From: JANJUO01 sp942492935
Lineage (GTDB): Bacteria > Bacteroidota > Ignavibacteria > Kapaibacteriales > UBA2268
Length of the DNA: 64,000 bases
Assembly: GCA_942492935.1 (NCBI GenBank)
Contig: OW818654.1
Location: forward strand, 3,968,001-4,032,000
Direction: 5' to 3'
The notes under the pieces are model-generated. The model had not been told where the DNA came from and did not search any database. It worked only from the letters and a program-made list of their open reading frames with translations. Positions 32,173 to 41,239 of this stretch are shown piece after piece. Made by a program: the position numbers and the translations under genes. Position 1 is the stretch's first letter. Each line of letters begins with the position of its first letter.

Positions 32173-32771
32173 AAACTGCAATTTGTTTTGATTTAGATGG
32201 GACTATTACTAAGCAAGAAATTTTGCCTTTAATTGCAAGGGAAATTGACCTCGAAGAAGAAATTTCTGTTCTTACTGATGCAACGATACAAGGACATATA
32301 CCATTTCAAAAGTCATTTAAGCTACGATGTAGATTACTTGATTCTGTACCTATTTCGAGAGTTAAAGAAATTGTGAATTGTACTGAATTAAATAATGATA
32401 TTGTTCAATTTATAAATGATTATAAGAATAATTGTTTCGTTGTGTCTGGCAATCTTGATGTTTGGATAGAGCCGTTATTGAAAAAAGTGGATTGTAAATT
32501 TTTTGTTTCAGAAGCAATTGTAGAAAATGATAAATTAATCTCAATTAGCAAAGTTTTGGATAAATCATCAGCAATTTATGAATTAAGAGATACTTTTGAT
32601 AGAATAATTGTTGTTGGCGAGGGAATGAATGATGTTTCAATGTTTGAACTTGCAGATATTGGCATTGGTTATGGTGGTGTTCATTTCCCTAATTCTACTG
32701 TAATACAATTGTCGCATTTTGTAGTATTTGATGGAGTTGCGTTATGCAAACTGTTAAAAACGTTATTATAG
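32169..32771 (+). CDS. HAD superfamily phosphatase, SerB-like
   Basis: The protein is 200 aa. Motif I is FDLDGTIT (Asp nucleophile and Asp acid/base both present), motif II VVSGNLD, and the late acidic motif VVGEGMNDVSMFELAD with Lys upstream (SKVLDKSS). The layout matches phosphoserine-phosphatase-like HADs. The substrate is likely a small phospho-alcohol or sugar phosphate. The start overlaps the methyltransferase stop by 4 bases, and its own 3' end overlaps the next gene by 28 bases, so translation is probably coupled. In this setting it may trim or proofread a phosphorylated glycan precursor; that is inference. Confidence 0.8.
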   Translation: MKTAICFDLDGTITKQEILPLIAREIDLEEEISVLTDATIQGHIPFQKSFKLRCRLLDSVPISRVKEIVNCTELNNDIVQFINDYKNNCFVVSGNLDVWIEPLLKKVDCKFFVSEAIVENDKLISISKVLDKSSAIYELRDTFDRIIVVGEGMNDVSMFELADIGIGYGGVHFPNSTVIQLSHFVVFDGVALCKLLKTLL

Positions 32772-33421
32772 GTGCGGCAGGAATTGGTTCGCGTCTTGGT
32801 ATGAATTTACCTAAATGCTTGGTATATGTATCTGGCAGAAGAATAATCGAATACCAACTCGAATTACTCAAAGATATTGAAAACATTAGAATAGTAGTAG
32901 GTTTTAAAGAAGAAGAAGTAATGAACATAGTATCAAAACTGCGTAGTGATGTTGTATTTGTAAGAAATCCACAGTTTGCTTTCACTTCTACAATGCAAAG
33001 TATTTGTCTTGCTACTAAATTATTGAAAGAACCTTTTGTGATGATTGATGGCGATACTATTATCGACCCTAACAGTTTCAATAATTTTCTTTCTAAATGT
33101 AACAATACTCCATTAATTGGCATAACAAAATCTACTACTGAAGATGCTGTTTTTGTTACTACCGATAAAGATGAGAATGGAAATACAATCGTTACTCATT
33201 TTCAGAGAAAAGAGAGAAAAGATTACGAATGGACAGGCATTTGCTATATTGACTACGAGCATTTGATTGATAAAAATATGTTTGTATTTAATTCATTAGA
33301 AAGATTTCTACCATTAAGAGCAGAAGAAATTGATTGTCTTGAAATAGACACACAACAAGATTTAACAAATGCCAATAAAAAGATTAACTCCAGATTGATG
33401 TATAATTTAAAAACTGATTGA
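32744..33421 (+). CDS. Sugar/alditol-phosphate nucleotidyltransferase
   Basis: The protein is 225 aa and has the nucleotide-binding signature GAAGIGSRLGMNLPKCL (residues about 10-26) and a metal-binding Asp in MIDGDTIID (about 103). It is of the size of LicC/MobA-like NTP transferases, which make CDP- or NDP-activated head groups from a phosphate ester. It overlaps the HAD gene by 28 bases and ends 8 bases before the giant glycosyltransferase. The N-terminal domain of that neighbour is CDP-glycerol-transferase-like, so a CTP-dependent role supplying it is a reasonable inference. The exact substrate is not known. Confidence 0.72.
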   Translation: MQTVKNVIIGAAGIGSRLGMNLPKCLVYVSGRRIIEYQLELLKDIENIRIVVGFKEEEVMNIVSKLRSDVVFVRNPQFAFTSTMQSICLATKLLKEPFVMIDGDTIIDPNSFNNFLSKCNNTPLIGITKSTTEDAVFVTTDKDENGNTIVTHFQRKERKDYEWTGICYIDYEHLIDKNMFVFNSLERFLPLRAEEIDCLEIDTQQDLTNANKKINSRLMYNLKTD

Positions 33422-33429
33422 CAAATAGA

Positions 33430-36400
33430 ATGATTATTGATTTTTATATTTATAGTACACACGAAATTATTGTTTGGGAAAATATCATTCGCAAACTTAT
33501 TGAAATGGGTGTTTCGGCAAAATATGTTCTTGAGCCACCTGAATTAAATTCTGCGATTGGAACAATTTCTGACAAAAATAATAATTGGTATGATAATAAA
33601 AATGGGGATTATGAAAAATTGATGACTGAACCAATTTTTCAAAAATCTGATTCATTTATTAAATCAATTAATTTGCCTATCATTTACGAAGGAAGATATA
33701 ATGCTGATGCAGTTGTTACAACTCAAGGTTATGGTTGGTTTGAAAAATACAATAGTAAATTATTCCGTACAATGTATGGAGTAGGTGCAGTAAAAAATTC
33801 TTATGGTCATTCTGCTGTAAATATTGGTTTTGATGCTATTTTCGCTCACGGTCAATTTTCCAAAAATGAAATATCAAAAATTCTAAATTCAAATAAAATT
33901 CATCTAAGCGGTTTTCCTAAATGGGTGAAATATTTCAAAAATGAAATTAATAAATCTGAAGTTAAAGCAAAATTTGGAATTACAAATAATAATCCAATTA
34001 TAGTTTATATTCCAACCTGGGCTCAGAATAGCTCACTTGATAAATTCGCAACTGATATTCTTAATATCTCAAATGAATTTAATTTATTAATTAAACCACA
34101 TCATAATAATTTAAATTTTGAATCTGAAAGATTAGATAATATTTTAAGTAAGCCAAATATTAAAATCAGCTCCGAAAATAATTTAATGTATTATTATGCT
34201 ATTGCTGATTTAATTATAACTGATGTACGAAGTGGCGGTTTTACCGAAGCAATGCTTGTAGATTGCCCAATTATCGGTTTATCTCCAAACGATGAAATAA
34301 AATTTGATAACTTAATTGATGATGTTGAAAAAACAGCTACAATTATACATAACAGCGGCACAAATTTCAACAAAGTAATTTCTAAATTGCTAAATTCCAA
34401 TTCATTGAATCCATATAAAAATCATTTCAGAGATTTTTTCTTTGAAAATCTAAAAGGTAATGACGATAAAATTACCGCTGAAAAAATGATTGAAATTCTT
34501 GACTCTAATAAAAAATACCAAATCCCAATTAATTTGAGTAATATTGATATGAATCCCATTATTTCTGTAATCATTCCTACTTATAATCGTAGAAGTATTC
34601 TTGAACTAACTCTCGACTCTCTTGAAAAACAAAATCTTGACAAGAAATTGTATGAAGTCATTGTTATTGATGACGGTTCAACAGATGATACAATTTCATT
34701 TCTTGAAAATTATAAAACTTCAATGAATTTTTCTTATTTAAGTCAAAATAATTCAGGACCGGGAGCAGCCAGAAATAAAGGTATTAATTTAAGCAAAGGG
34801 AAATTTGTATTATTTCTGAATGATGATGCAGTTTGCAATCATGATTTGCTTGATGTACATTTACATTTTCATAAACAATTTGAGAATTTAAATCAGAAAA
34901 TTGCAGTACTTGGAAGATTTGATTATCAAAAAGATGATATTGATAAAATGTTTATGAATATGCTCCATAAAAGCACATTGATTTTTGCATATTCTGAAAT
35001 GAAAACCAATGAATTATATGGCTGGAATTACTTTTGGACTTGCAATATAAGTATAAATAAACAAGCAGTCATTGATGCAGGTATGTTTGATGAGCAATTC
35101 CGTGAGCCAATGATGGAAGATGTAGAATTAGGATTGAGATTGCATTTGCATGGATATAGTATTTTCTTTACTGAAGAAGCTATTACCACTCACATACATA
35201 CTATTACATTAGATTCTTTTGTAAAAAGACAGGAAATGCTTGGCAGAAATACTATTAAAATGTTGAATAAACATAGTATAGAACATTATCCTGATTTGCA
35301 AATATTTGGAATTGAAAAAATAGATGACGAAATTATTGGTGAACTTGAAATGATGGTTGATAAAAATGTTGAATATGCAGATAATTTATTGAATAAAATC
35401 AAATTATTCGAAAATATTCGACATTCAAAACATCCATTTATTAACCTTAATGGTGAGAAAAAAACCTTTGAAGAAGTTCAGGATATGCTATTTAAATTGG
35501 TGAATGAACTCAATCATTATTATTATTATAAAGGATTGATTGAAGCGTACAAAAATTCAAATATTAAAAGTAATTTAGTTTTCGAGAAGCATAAGAACAT
35601 ACTTTTTTCTGTGATTATCCCAACTTACAATCGTGCAGAAACTTTATGGAAATGTCTGAATTCTTTTTGCGACCAGAATTTTGATTTTGAGTTGTTTGAA
35701 ATTATTATTGTTGATGATGGTTCAAGTGATGAAACAGAAAAAATAGTCAATGAATTTAACGCTCCTTATGATATTACATATCATAAGCAAGATAATGCTG
35801 GTCCTGCAAAAGCAAGAAATAAAGCAATAGAATTAGCAAAAGGTGAATATTTATTGTTTATCAATGATGATACAATTGCACATCAAGATTTGCTTAATGA
35901 ACATTATAAAACGCATCTAAATTCCAAAAATTTCCCTCCTGAAAATCAGAAAATTTCTGTTCTTGGCTCGTTTGACTATGTTCCCGAAGTGAAGAATAAG
36001 CCATTTGTGAATTTTTTAGAATTAACAAACTGGGTATTCGCTTATCCAATGATGAAATCAGAACATTTTTATCCATATAGATTTTTCTGGACATGCAATT
36101 TAAGTATTAAAAAGTCTGCAGTTATTGAAGCTGGTTTATTTGATGAAGATTTTAAAGAGCCAATGGGAGAAGATACCGAACTTGGCTTTAGATTGGAAAA
36201 GCTGGGATATTTTGTCTATTATAATAAAAGTGCTATTAGCTGGCATGACCATGCTATGAACATAAATGACTTTACAAAAAGACAAATATTGAATGGCAGA
36301 ACAATGATTTTGCTTTTCAAAAAACAACCTGAAATTTTGAGTAGGGAACATAGTTTATTTGGATTTGATAAAGTTGATAAAAAATTAATTGAAGAGTTTA

Positions 36401-38349
36401 ATGAATTTCTAATTGAGAATAAAAAAGAATGTGAGAGAAGTATTGCCCTAATTGAAGATATTGACAAAATTAATATTTTCAATCCTAATTTTATTCCGAT
36501 AAATGATAATTATATTGTTAATGTAAATGATATTGTGAAATTGATTGCTCAGCATATTAAAATCGTTCATGATTACTATTTTAAATTGGGTATAATTGAA
36601 GGATATCATAAATATTCAATCGAAGTAAAAAAAGAAATTCCAAAACCAAGTAAAAATATCAATCTTGTTAATTCTGCAATAAAAGCTGTAAATGCAATAT
36701 CAAAGAAAAAACTTGAACTAATTCCAATTGATGAAGAAGAAATTTCAACAAAAGAAATTGAAAAGAGTGAAATTTTCAATAATGAAAATATATTTGAAAA
36801 TAAAATTTCTGAACTTGAGACAGAAATTCAAAAAGCTACAAATTCATTGTTTGAAAATGATGTTGAGAAATATTCAGTTCCAATTGATTTTGATGAAAAA
36901 TCAGATGTTTTAGATGATGATTATGATTACCTTGAAATACTGATGGATAAACCCAATAATGATTTTGAACAAGTTGAATTAGCGGAAATAAATACTGAAT
37001 TAGAAGAAATGGCGATTGAGACATTTAACGAAAGCGAATTAATTAAATCTAATTTCAACAAAAAAGTCTTGTTTACTATGTTTGGCTGGAATGAATCAGG
37101 TGGTGGCACAATGTTTCCAAAACAAGTAGCACTCAAATATGCAGAAATGGGTATTGAAATTGTTGTATTCTATGCTGGATTGAATCATAGTACAGTTGCT
37201 ACACCTTATCATTTTGAAAAAACTATTGATGGAAATGTAATATTATATGGTATATTCAACAGAACAGGGCATTTTTTGCTTGGGGATTATCCTGAAATTG
37301 AAATTTGTGATGATAGAGTTTTAGAATATTTCAAGAAAGTACTTGATGAAGAGAAACCGGATATTGTTCATTATCATAATTTTCTTGGACTATCATTCAA
37401 AATAGCAGAAGAAGTCAAAAATCGTGGTATAAAGTCATTTTACACACCTCACAACTACCATTTTATTGACCCGAATTTATATATGATTAAGAATAATCTA
37501 AAAAGCTGGGACAATACAAATTTCTTTGAACATTCTGATTTACCAAAAAGTAATCCTAACAAAATCAAGCATTATGAAAATCGTATTGCTATTGCAAGAG
37601 AAACTATCAATAAAAATATTGACTATACTCTCGCAATTTCAAATAGAGAAAAAGAAATACTTGTTGATTTTGGGGCTGATGCTGAGAAGATATTTGTTGT
37701 TCATCAACCGCCTGTAATTTCAGATTTAGATTACAATAAACCAATTAGTGATGAGTTTGTTAAACTACCGATTAAATTCGGCTATATCGGTTCTGTAATT
37801 CCGCATAAAGGAGTACATAAAATTGTTCAGGCGGCTCAAACTTTATCAAAATCAGACGCTGAATTTCACATCTATGGCTTAGGAAACGAATTATACAAGA
37901 AAGAAATGATGAGAATTGATGCAAAAGGTCTTTGCGTATGGCATAACGAATATAAATATGAAAAATTAGGTGAAATTCTCTGTAGTTTAGATTGTATAAT
38001 TGTACCAAGTATTTGGGAAGAAGCTGCAGGACTTGTTGTTCTTGAAGCAATAAATTTTGGCATACCTGTAATTGGAGCAAGAATTGGTGGTATTCCTGAT
38101 TTTATTATTGAAAATGTAAATGGTAGAACCTACCCTGCTAATAGCGAAAGAAATCTTGCGGCTATACTAAGAGAATTGGTAAACGCACCTAATATGTTAG
38201 ATGTTTATAAAATCAATTGTAAAAATTTATTTAAATTTAGTGATTACATTAATCATATAATTAAATTATACACAAAAGCAATTAATAATGAAGTAATCAC
38301 AAATGATGAAACAGTATTTGACTATAAAAGAGAGTATTTAAAATCGTAG
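33430..38349 (+). CDS. Four-domain glycan polymerase: TagB/F-like + GT2 + GT2 + GT4
   Basis: The protein is 1639 aa from the ATG at 33430 (a TTG at 33418 is the alternative). Residues about 1-355 resemble CDP-glycerol glycerophosphotransferases, with YIPTWAQNSSLDKF, IKPHHNN and DVRSGGFTEAML. Residues about 375-650 are a GT2 domain (SVIIPTYNRRSILELTL, IDDGSTDD, LNDDAV, EDVELGLRL). Residues about 725-1005 are a second GT2 domain of the same build (SVIIPTYNRAETLWKCL, VDDGSSDE, INDDTI, EDTELGFRL). An acidic, charged linker (about 1050-1200) leads to a GT4 domain (about 1210-1625) with FGYIGSVIPHKGVHKI and VPSIWEEAAGLVVLEA. No membrane span is seen, so it should act at the cytoplasmic face. It is last in the operon and ends before a bidirectional terminator. 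It may build a repeating phosphate-containing glycan single-handedly; the product is unknown. Confidence 0.82.
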   Translation: MIIDFYIYSTHEIIVWENIIRKLIEMGVSAKYVLEPPELNSAIGTISDKNNNWYDNKNGDYEKLMTEPIFQKSDSFIKSINLPIIYEGRYNADAVVTTQGYGWFEKYNSKLFRTMYGVGAVKNSYGHSAVNIGFDAIFAHGQFSKNEISKILNSNKIHLSGFPKWVKYFKNEINKSEVKAKFGITNNNPIIVYIPTWAQNSSLDKFATDILNISNEFNLLIKPHHNNLNFESERLDNILSKPNIKISSENNLMYYYAIADLIITDVRSGGFTEAMLVDCPIIGLSPNDEIKFDNLIDDVEKTATIIHNSGTNFNKVISKLLNSNSLNPYKNHFRDFFFENLKGNDDKITAEKMIEILDSNKKYQIPINLSNIDMNPIISVIIPTYNRRSILELTLDSLEKQNLDKKLYEVIVIDDGSTDDTISFLENYKTSMNFSYLSQNNSGPGAARNKGINLSKGKFVLFLNDDAVCNHDLLDVHLHFHKQFENLNQKIAVLGRFDYQKDDIDKMFMNMLHKSTLIFAYSEMKTNELYGWNYFWTCNISINKQAVIDAGMFDEQFREPMMEDVELGLRLHLHGYSIFFTEEAITTHIHTITLDSFVKRQEMLGRNTIKMLNKHSIEHYPDLQIFGIEKIDDEIIGELEMMVDKNVEYADNLLNKIKLFENIRHSKHPFINLNGEKKTFEEVQDMLFKLVNELNHYYYYKGLIEAYKNSNIKSNLVFEKHKNILFSVIIPTYNRAETLWKCLNSFCDQNFDFELFEIIIVDDGSSDETEKIVNEFNAPYDITYHKQDNAGPAKARNKAIELAKGEYLLFINDDTIAHQDLLNEHYKTHLNSKNFPPENQKISVLGSFDYVPEVKNKPFVNFLELTNWVFAYPMMKSEHFYPYRFFWTCNLSIKKSAVIEAGLFDEDFKEPMGEDTELGFRLEKLGYFVYYNKSAISWHDHAMNINDFTKRQILNGRTMILLFKKQPEILSREHSLFGFDKVDKKLIEEFNEFLIENKKECERSIALIEDIDKINIFNPNFIPINDNYIVNVNDIVKLIAQHIKIVHDYYFKLGIIEGYHKYSIEVKKEIPKPSKNINLVNSAIKAVNAISKKKLELIPIDEEEISTKEIEKSEIFNNENIFENKISELETEIQKATNSLFENDVEKYSVPIDFDEKSDVLDDDYDYLEILMDKPNNDFEQVELAEINTELEEMAIETFNESELIKSNFNKKVLFTMFGWNESGGGTMFPKQVALKYAEMGIEIVVFYAGLNHSTVATPYHFEKTIDGNVILYGIFNRTGHFLLGDYPEIEICDDRVLEYFKKVLDEEKPDIVHYHNFLGLSFKIAEEVKNRGIKSFYTPHNYHFIDPNLYMIKNNLKSWDNTNFFEHSDLPKSNPNKIKHYENRIAIARETINKNIDYTLAISNREKEILVDFGADAEKIFVVHQPPVISDLDYNKPISDEFVKLPIKFGYIGSVIPHKGVHKIVQAAQTLSKSDAEFHIYGLGNELYKKEMMRIDAKGLCVWHNEYKYEKLGEILCSLDCIIVPSIWEEAAGLVVLEAINFGIPVIGARIGGIPDFIIENVNGRTYPANSERNLAAILRELVNAPNMLDVYKINCKNLFKFSDYINHIIKLYTKAINNEVITNDETVFDYKREYLKS

Positions 38350-38391
38350 AGTTAATTATTAAAGTAATATTTTATTAAAAAGTATCGATAT

Positions 38392-38425
38392 AAAAGCCCA
38401 GTTATGATACAAATTCTGGGCTTTT
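38392..38425. terminator. Bidirectional terminator between convergent genes
   Basis: The perfect 10-bp stem AAAAGCCCAG (38392-38401) / CTGGGCTTTT (38416-38425) is followed by T-rich DNA. It serves the glycan operon on the plus strand and probably the T9SS protein gene on the minus strand. Confidence 0.85.
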
Positions 38426-38454
38426 GTTTGATTAAATTTATTTAAATAATATAC

Positions 38455-40749
38455 TTAATTGCTGATTCCAAATATTGGATATATTTTGTTTGTTCCATTG
38501 AAATTTATGTGGAGATAGAAAAGTTGGTTTGAATACGGAATATTCAATCTAACTTTTCCTTGATTGCCGTTTGAAAGTGAGAAGTCTGGAACTAAATCTG
38601 ATATTCTTTCACCCAAAATATTGTACAAAGTAAATTTAAAATCATTTTGGGAATAAATCATATCATAAGCATAATCAAGCGTGATTGTATTAGTAAATGG
38701 ATTTGGATAAGGATTTGAAACCCACCAAATTGGTTTGCTTTCAACTTGATTTTCAACTGAAGTGATTATATCTTTTTCGGTTTTGGATTTATAGATGTAG
38801 AAATTAAAATAACCAAGTCCTTTAACCAAACATCCAACAAACATTGTATTATTTACTTCTTTATACCAATATGTACTTAATAAATCAGTATTGATAGGAA
38901 AAGCTCTATCTTTTTCAAGCCAAGTTTCTCCTTTATCTATCGTATAAAGAAGTTTTAGACCATTAGTTATATAAATTGCACCGTCTTCTTCATAGAAATC
39001 ACTTCTTGTGAAGGTATTTTGAAGATTTCCAAAAACTTCACTCCATGTATTCCCCTCATCCGTACTTCTCAATATTTTGAGTTTTCTATTTGTAACAACT
39101 TTTTTAACTGAATCATAATCAAAATCTTGACCTAAAGCAATAATCTCACCAGAATCAAATCTGTGCATTTTTGCTAATTGTTTTATTCCAGGAATTTCTT
39201 TCATAATTGAAGTTGATAAAGTATCATTATTTAAAATAATTTTACCTAAAAAGCAATCATATATTACAGAACTACCCATTTTTCGTCTTGTTCCGGTAAA
39301 AAATAATTCGTTTTCAATAATTGTTTCAAAATCTTGAATCCGTAATGTATCAACGTAATGTTTTGTTACCGTTTTAAAATAATCATTTGTAGAAGAAACT
39401 AAGCAATAACCGGGTGGTACTTCACTATAAAATGCAAAAATATAAGAATTTTCATTCAATTTTTTGATTAAATTATTGCTTCCAAATATTCCCATTTTGT
39501 AATTGTATGTTTTGCCTCCATCTTCTGTAAGCATAAAACTATAGTCACCACTATATTTAACGAAGCAAAAACCATTTTTCTCATCTTTGAAATTAATCAT
39601 ATTTACAGAATAAATATTATTTTCTGTAAATACATTATCTTGAGTAAAAAATGTTGTTCCACCATCATTTGTACCATATACAGCCGAACCGATTCCATTA
39701 ACAAAAAAAGTAAAATCATTCACAAAGAAGTAACTTGCATCAACATCTAACTCAAATCCAGAAAGAGATAATTGAGAAGACAAATTCGAGATTTGCTTCC
39801 AATTATTACCCGCATCATCAGATATATAAATCATACTGTTGGGTCCAACTCCTATTATTAAATTCTTGTATGTATCATAAGATTTCAAGTCAATATTCTC
39901 TGCCAATATCTTGTCGGTATTGTTGCAAATAAGGTCTATATCTTTATTGTTTGTATTATACCGATAAACATCAAATAAGTGCATATTTGCTTTTTTGAAC
40001 AAAATAATTGTAGTATCATTTAAAATTTGGAAATTTTGCATCGAATCAATACCCGATACTTGTTCAGGAGATTCCAAGAAATTATTTTTAAATAATTTAC
40101 CATCAAACATAAAATATGTTTTATCATTAAAATAGTTTAAACCAATTGGATAACATTTAGTACATTTTGAATCAGTACCCAAGGTAGCAAACTCATTGAA
40201 ACTCCCAAACTTATGTTGAAAAATGACATCAATACTACTTAATGTAACTTCATTTTTATCGTTAATAGTTACTTGCTTGAAATTCAAAGGTAAAGAATTT
40301 TTTTCTTTAAACCAATTAATGCCAGCATTTGATGAAAAATACACAGTTGAACTGTCGCAAGCAATAACTCCAAATCCATTTTTATTCATAGAAATAGCAT
40401 TCGGCTTTGCAATTTCAAAAGTATAAAACAAAGTAAAAGTCATTCCTAAATCATCTGACTTGTATAGTTTTCCATCAATGCACAAAAGGAAAATGTCATT
40501 ATTGAAAATTTCAATATCAACAATATTTTCTCCATTCTCCAAAAATCTTCTATTCCAAGTTTTTCCACCATCTCTACTAATAATGACAGCACCATTAGTT
40601 CCTGCCGCAATAAAAGTATTTTCATCAATTATTTTCACAGAGTTATATGTAACTCTTAATGGTACAAATCCTTCAACATTAGGAGCTTGCGAAAGCAAAG
40701 AAACGGAAGCTATCAAAAGAATAAACAAAATTGTAATAAAATTTTTCAT
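38455..40749 (-). CDS. Asp-box (BNR/YCF48-like) beta-propeller protein with T9SS tail
   Basis: The protein is 764 aa from the ATG at 40749, chosen because AGGTG lies 7 bases before it; a GTG at 40758 is possible. The signal peptide is MKNFITILFILLIASVSLLS. The body carries about eight Asp-box motifs (SRDGGKTWN, SDDLGMTFT, SDDAGNNWK, TNDGGTTFF, TEDGGKTYN, STDEGNTWS, TIDKGETWL), the hallmark of sialidase/YCF48-like beta-propellers. No catalytic sialidase residues are evident. The last ~80 residues are a T9SS type A sorting domain (NPYPNPFTNTITLDY, FTLYNILGERISDL). It should be exported by T9SS and held at the surface. Binding partner unknown. Confidence 0.87.
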   Translation of the reverse strand: MKNFITILFILLIASVSLLSQAPNVEGFVPLRVTYNSVKIIDENTFIAAGTNGAVIISRDGGKTWNRRFLENGENIVDIEIFNNDIFLLCIDGKLYKSDDLGMTFTLFYTFEIAKPNAISMNKNGFGVIACDSSTVYFSSNAGINWFKEKNSLPLNFKQVTINDKNEVTLSSIDVIFQHKFGSFNEFATLGTDSKCTKCYPIGLNYFNDKTYFMFDGKLFKNNFLESPEQVSGIDSMQNFQILNDTTIILFKKANMHLFDVYRYNTNNKDIDLICNNTDKILAENIDLKSYDTYKNLIIGVGPNSMIYISDDAGNNWKQISNLSSQLSLSGFELDVDASYFFVNDFTFFVNGIGSAVYGTNDGGTTFFTQDNVFTENNIYSVNMINFKDEKNGFCFVKYSGDYSFMLTEDGGKTYNYKMGIFGSNNLIKKLNENSYIFAFYSEVPPGYCLVSSTNDYFKTVTKHYVDTLRIQDFETIIENELFFTGTRRKMGSSVIYDCFLGKIILNNDTLSTSIMKEIPGIKQLAKMHRFDSGEIIALGQDFDYDSVKKVVTNRKLKILRSTDEGNTWSEVFGNLQNTFTRSDFYEEDGAIYITNGLKLLYTIDKGETWLEKDRAFPINTDLLSTYWYKEVNNTMFVGCLVKGLGYFNFYIYKSKTEKDIITSVENQVESKPIWWVSNPYPNPFTNTITLDYAYDMIYSQNDFKFTLYNILGERISDLVPDFSLSNGNQGKVRLNIPYSNQLFYLHINFNGTNKIYPIFGISN

Positions 40750-40947
40750 AAAATTCACCTATTATTAATTTAATATATAACTTTTTTTAAATTTGCACAC
40801 CACATACATACAATAGACAATTTAAACGCAAAATAATCACATAAAAAATGCAATTTTTTTTAATTTTTTTTAGTATTTAAAAAAAGTGGCTACTCAACCA
40901 ATTAATATAAAATAGAATTTTCGTTATTTTTTTATGAAATTCCTTGA

Positions 40948-41050
40948 AATTCCCATCGGGAATTAATGTTTTAACAGAATATTCTCCCATCATCAACTGC
41001 AACACCATAAGTGTTGAATGTGTATTAAATTATTCAATCCCACTGGGATT
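40948..41050. repeat. Pair of AATYCC(C)-N3-GGGATT-type palindromes
   Basis: Two short palindromes: AATTCCC-ATC-GGGAATT (40948-40964) and AATCCC-ACT-GGGATT (41036-41050). Relatives occur at 50087-50102, 57007-57022 and 57059-57073; the first shares the flank TCCTTGAAATTCCCA with the copy at 50087. They fill the 490-base divergent gap between the Asp-box gene and recQ, in which no gene is seen. Confidence 0.75.
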
Positions 41051-41239
41051 TTCAAGTATTTATATCTTCTATCTTTGAACAAAACTTAGTATTACCCGTT
41101 AATTAATTCTATTTTCTAATAATTTTGTATTTCCATAAAAGAAAATAATTAATTTACAAATATTTAGTTTGCTAATTTATTCGTAAATTTGCGTTCTATT
41201 TTTTTGCAAATTTATAAAAGTTTTTTTGCTATAAATATT

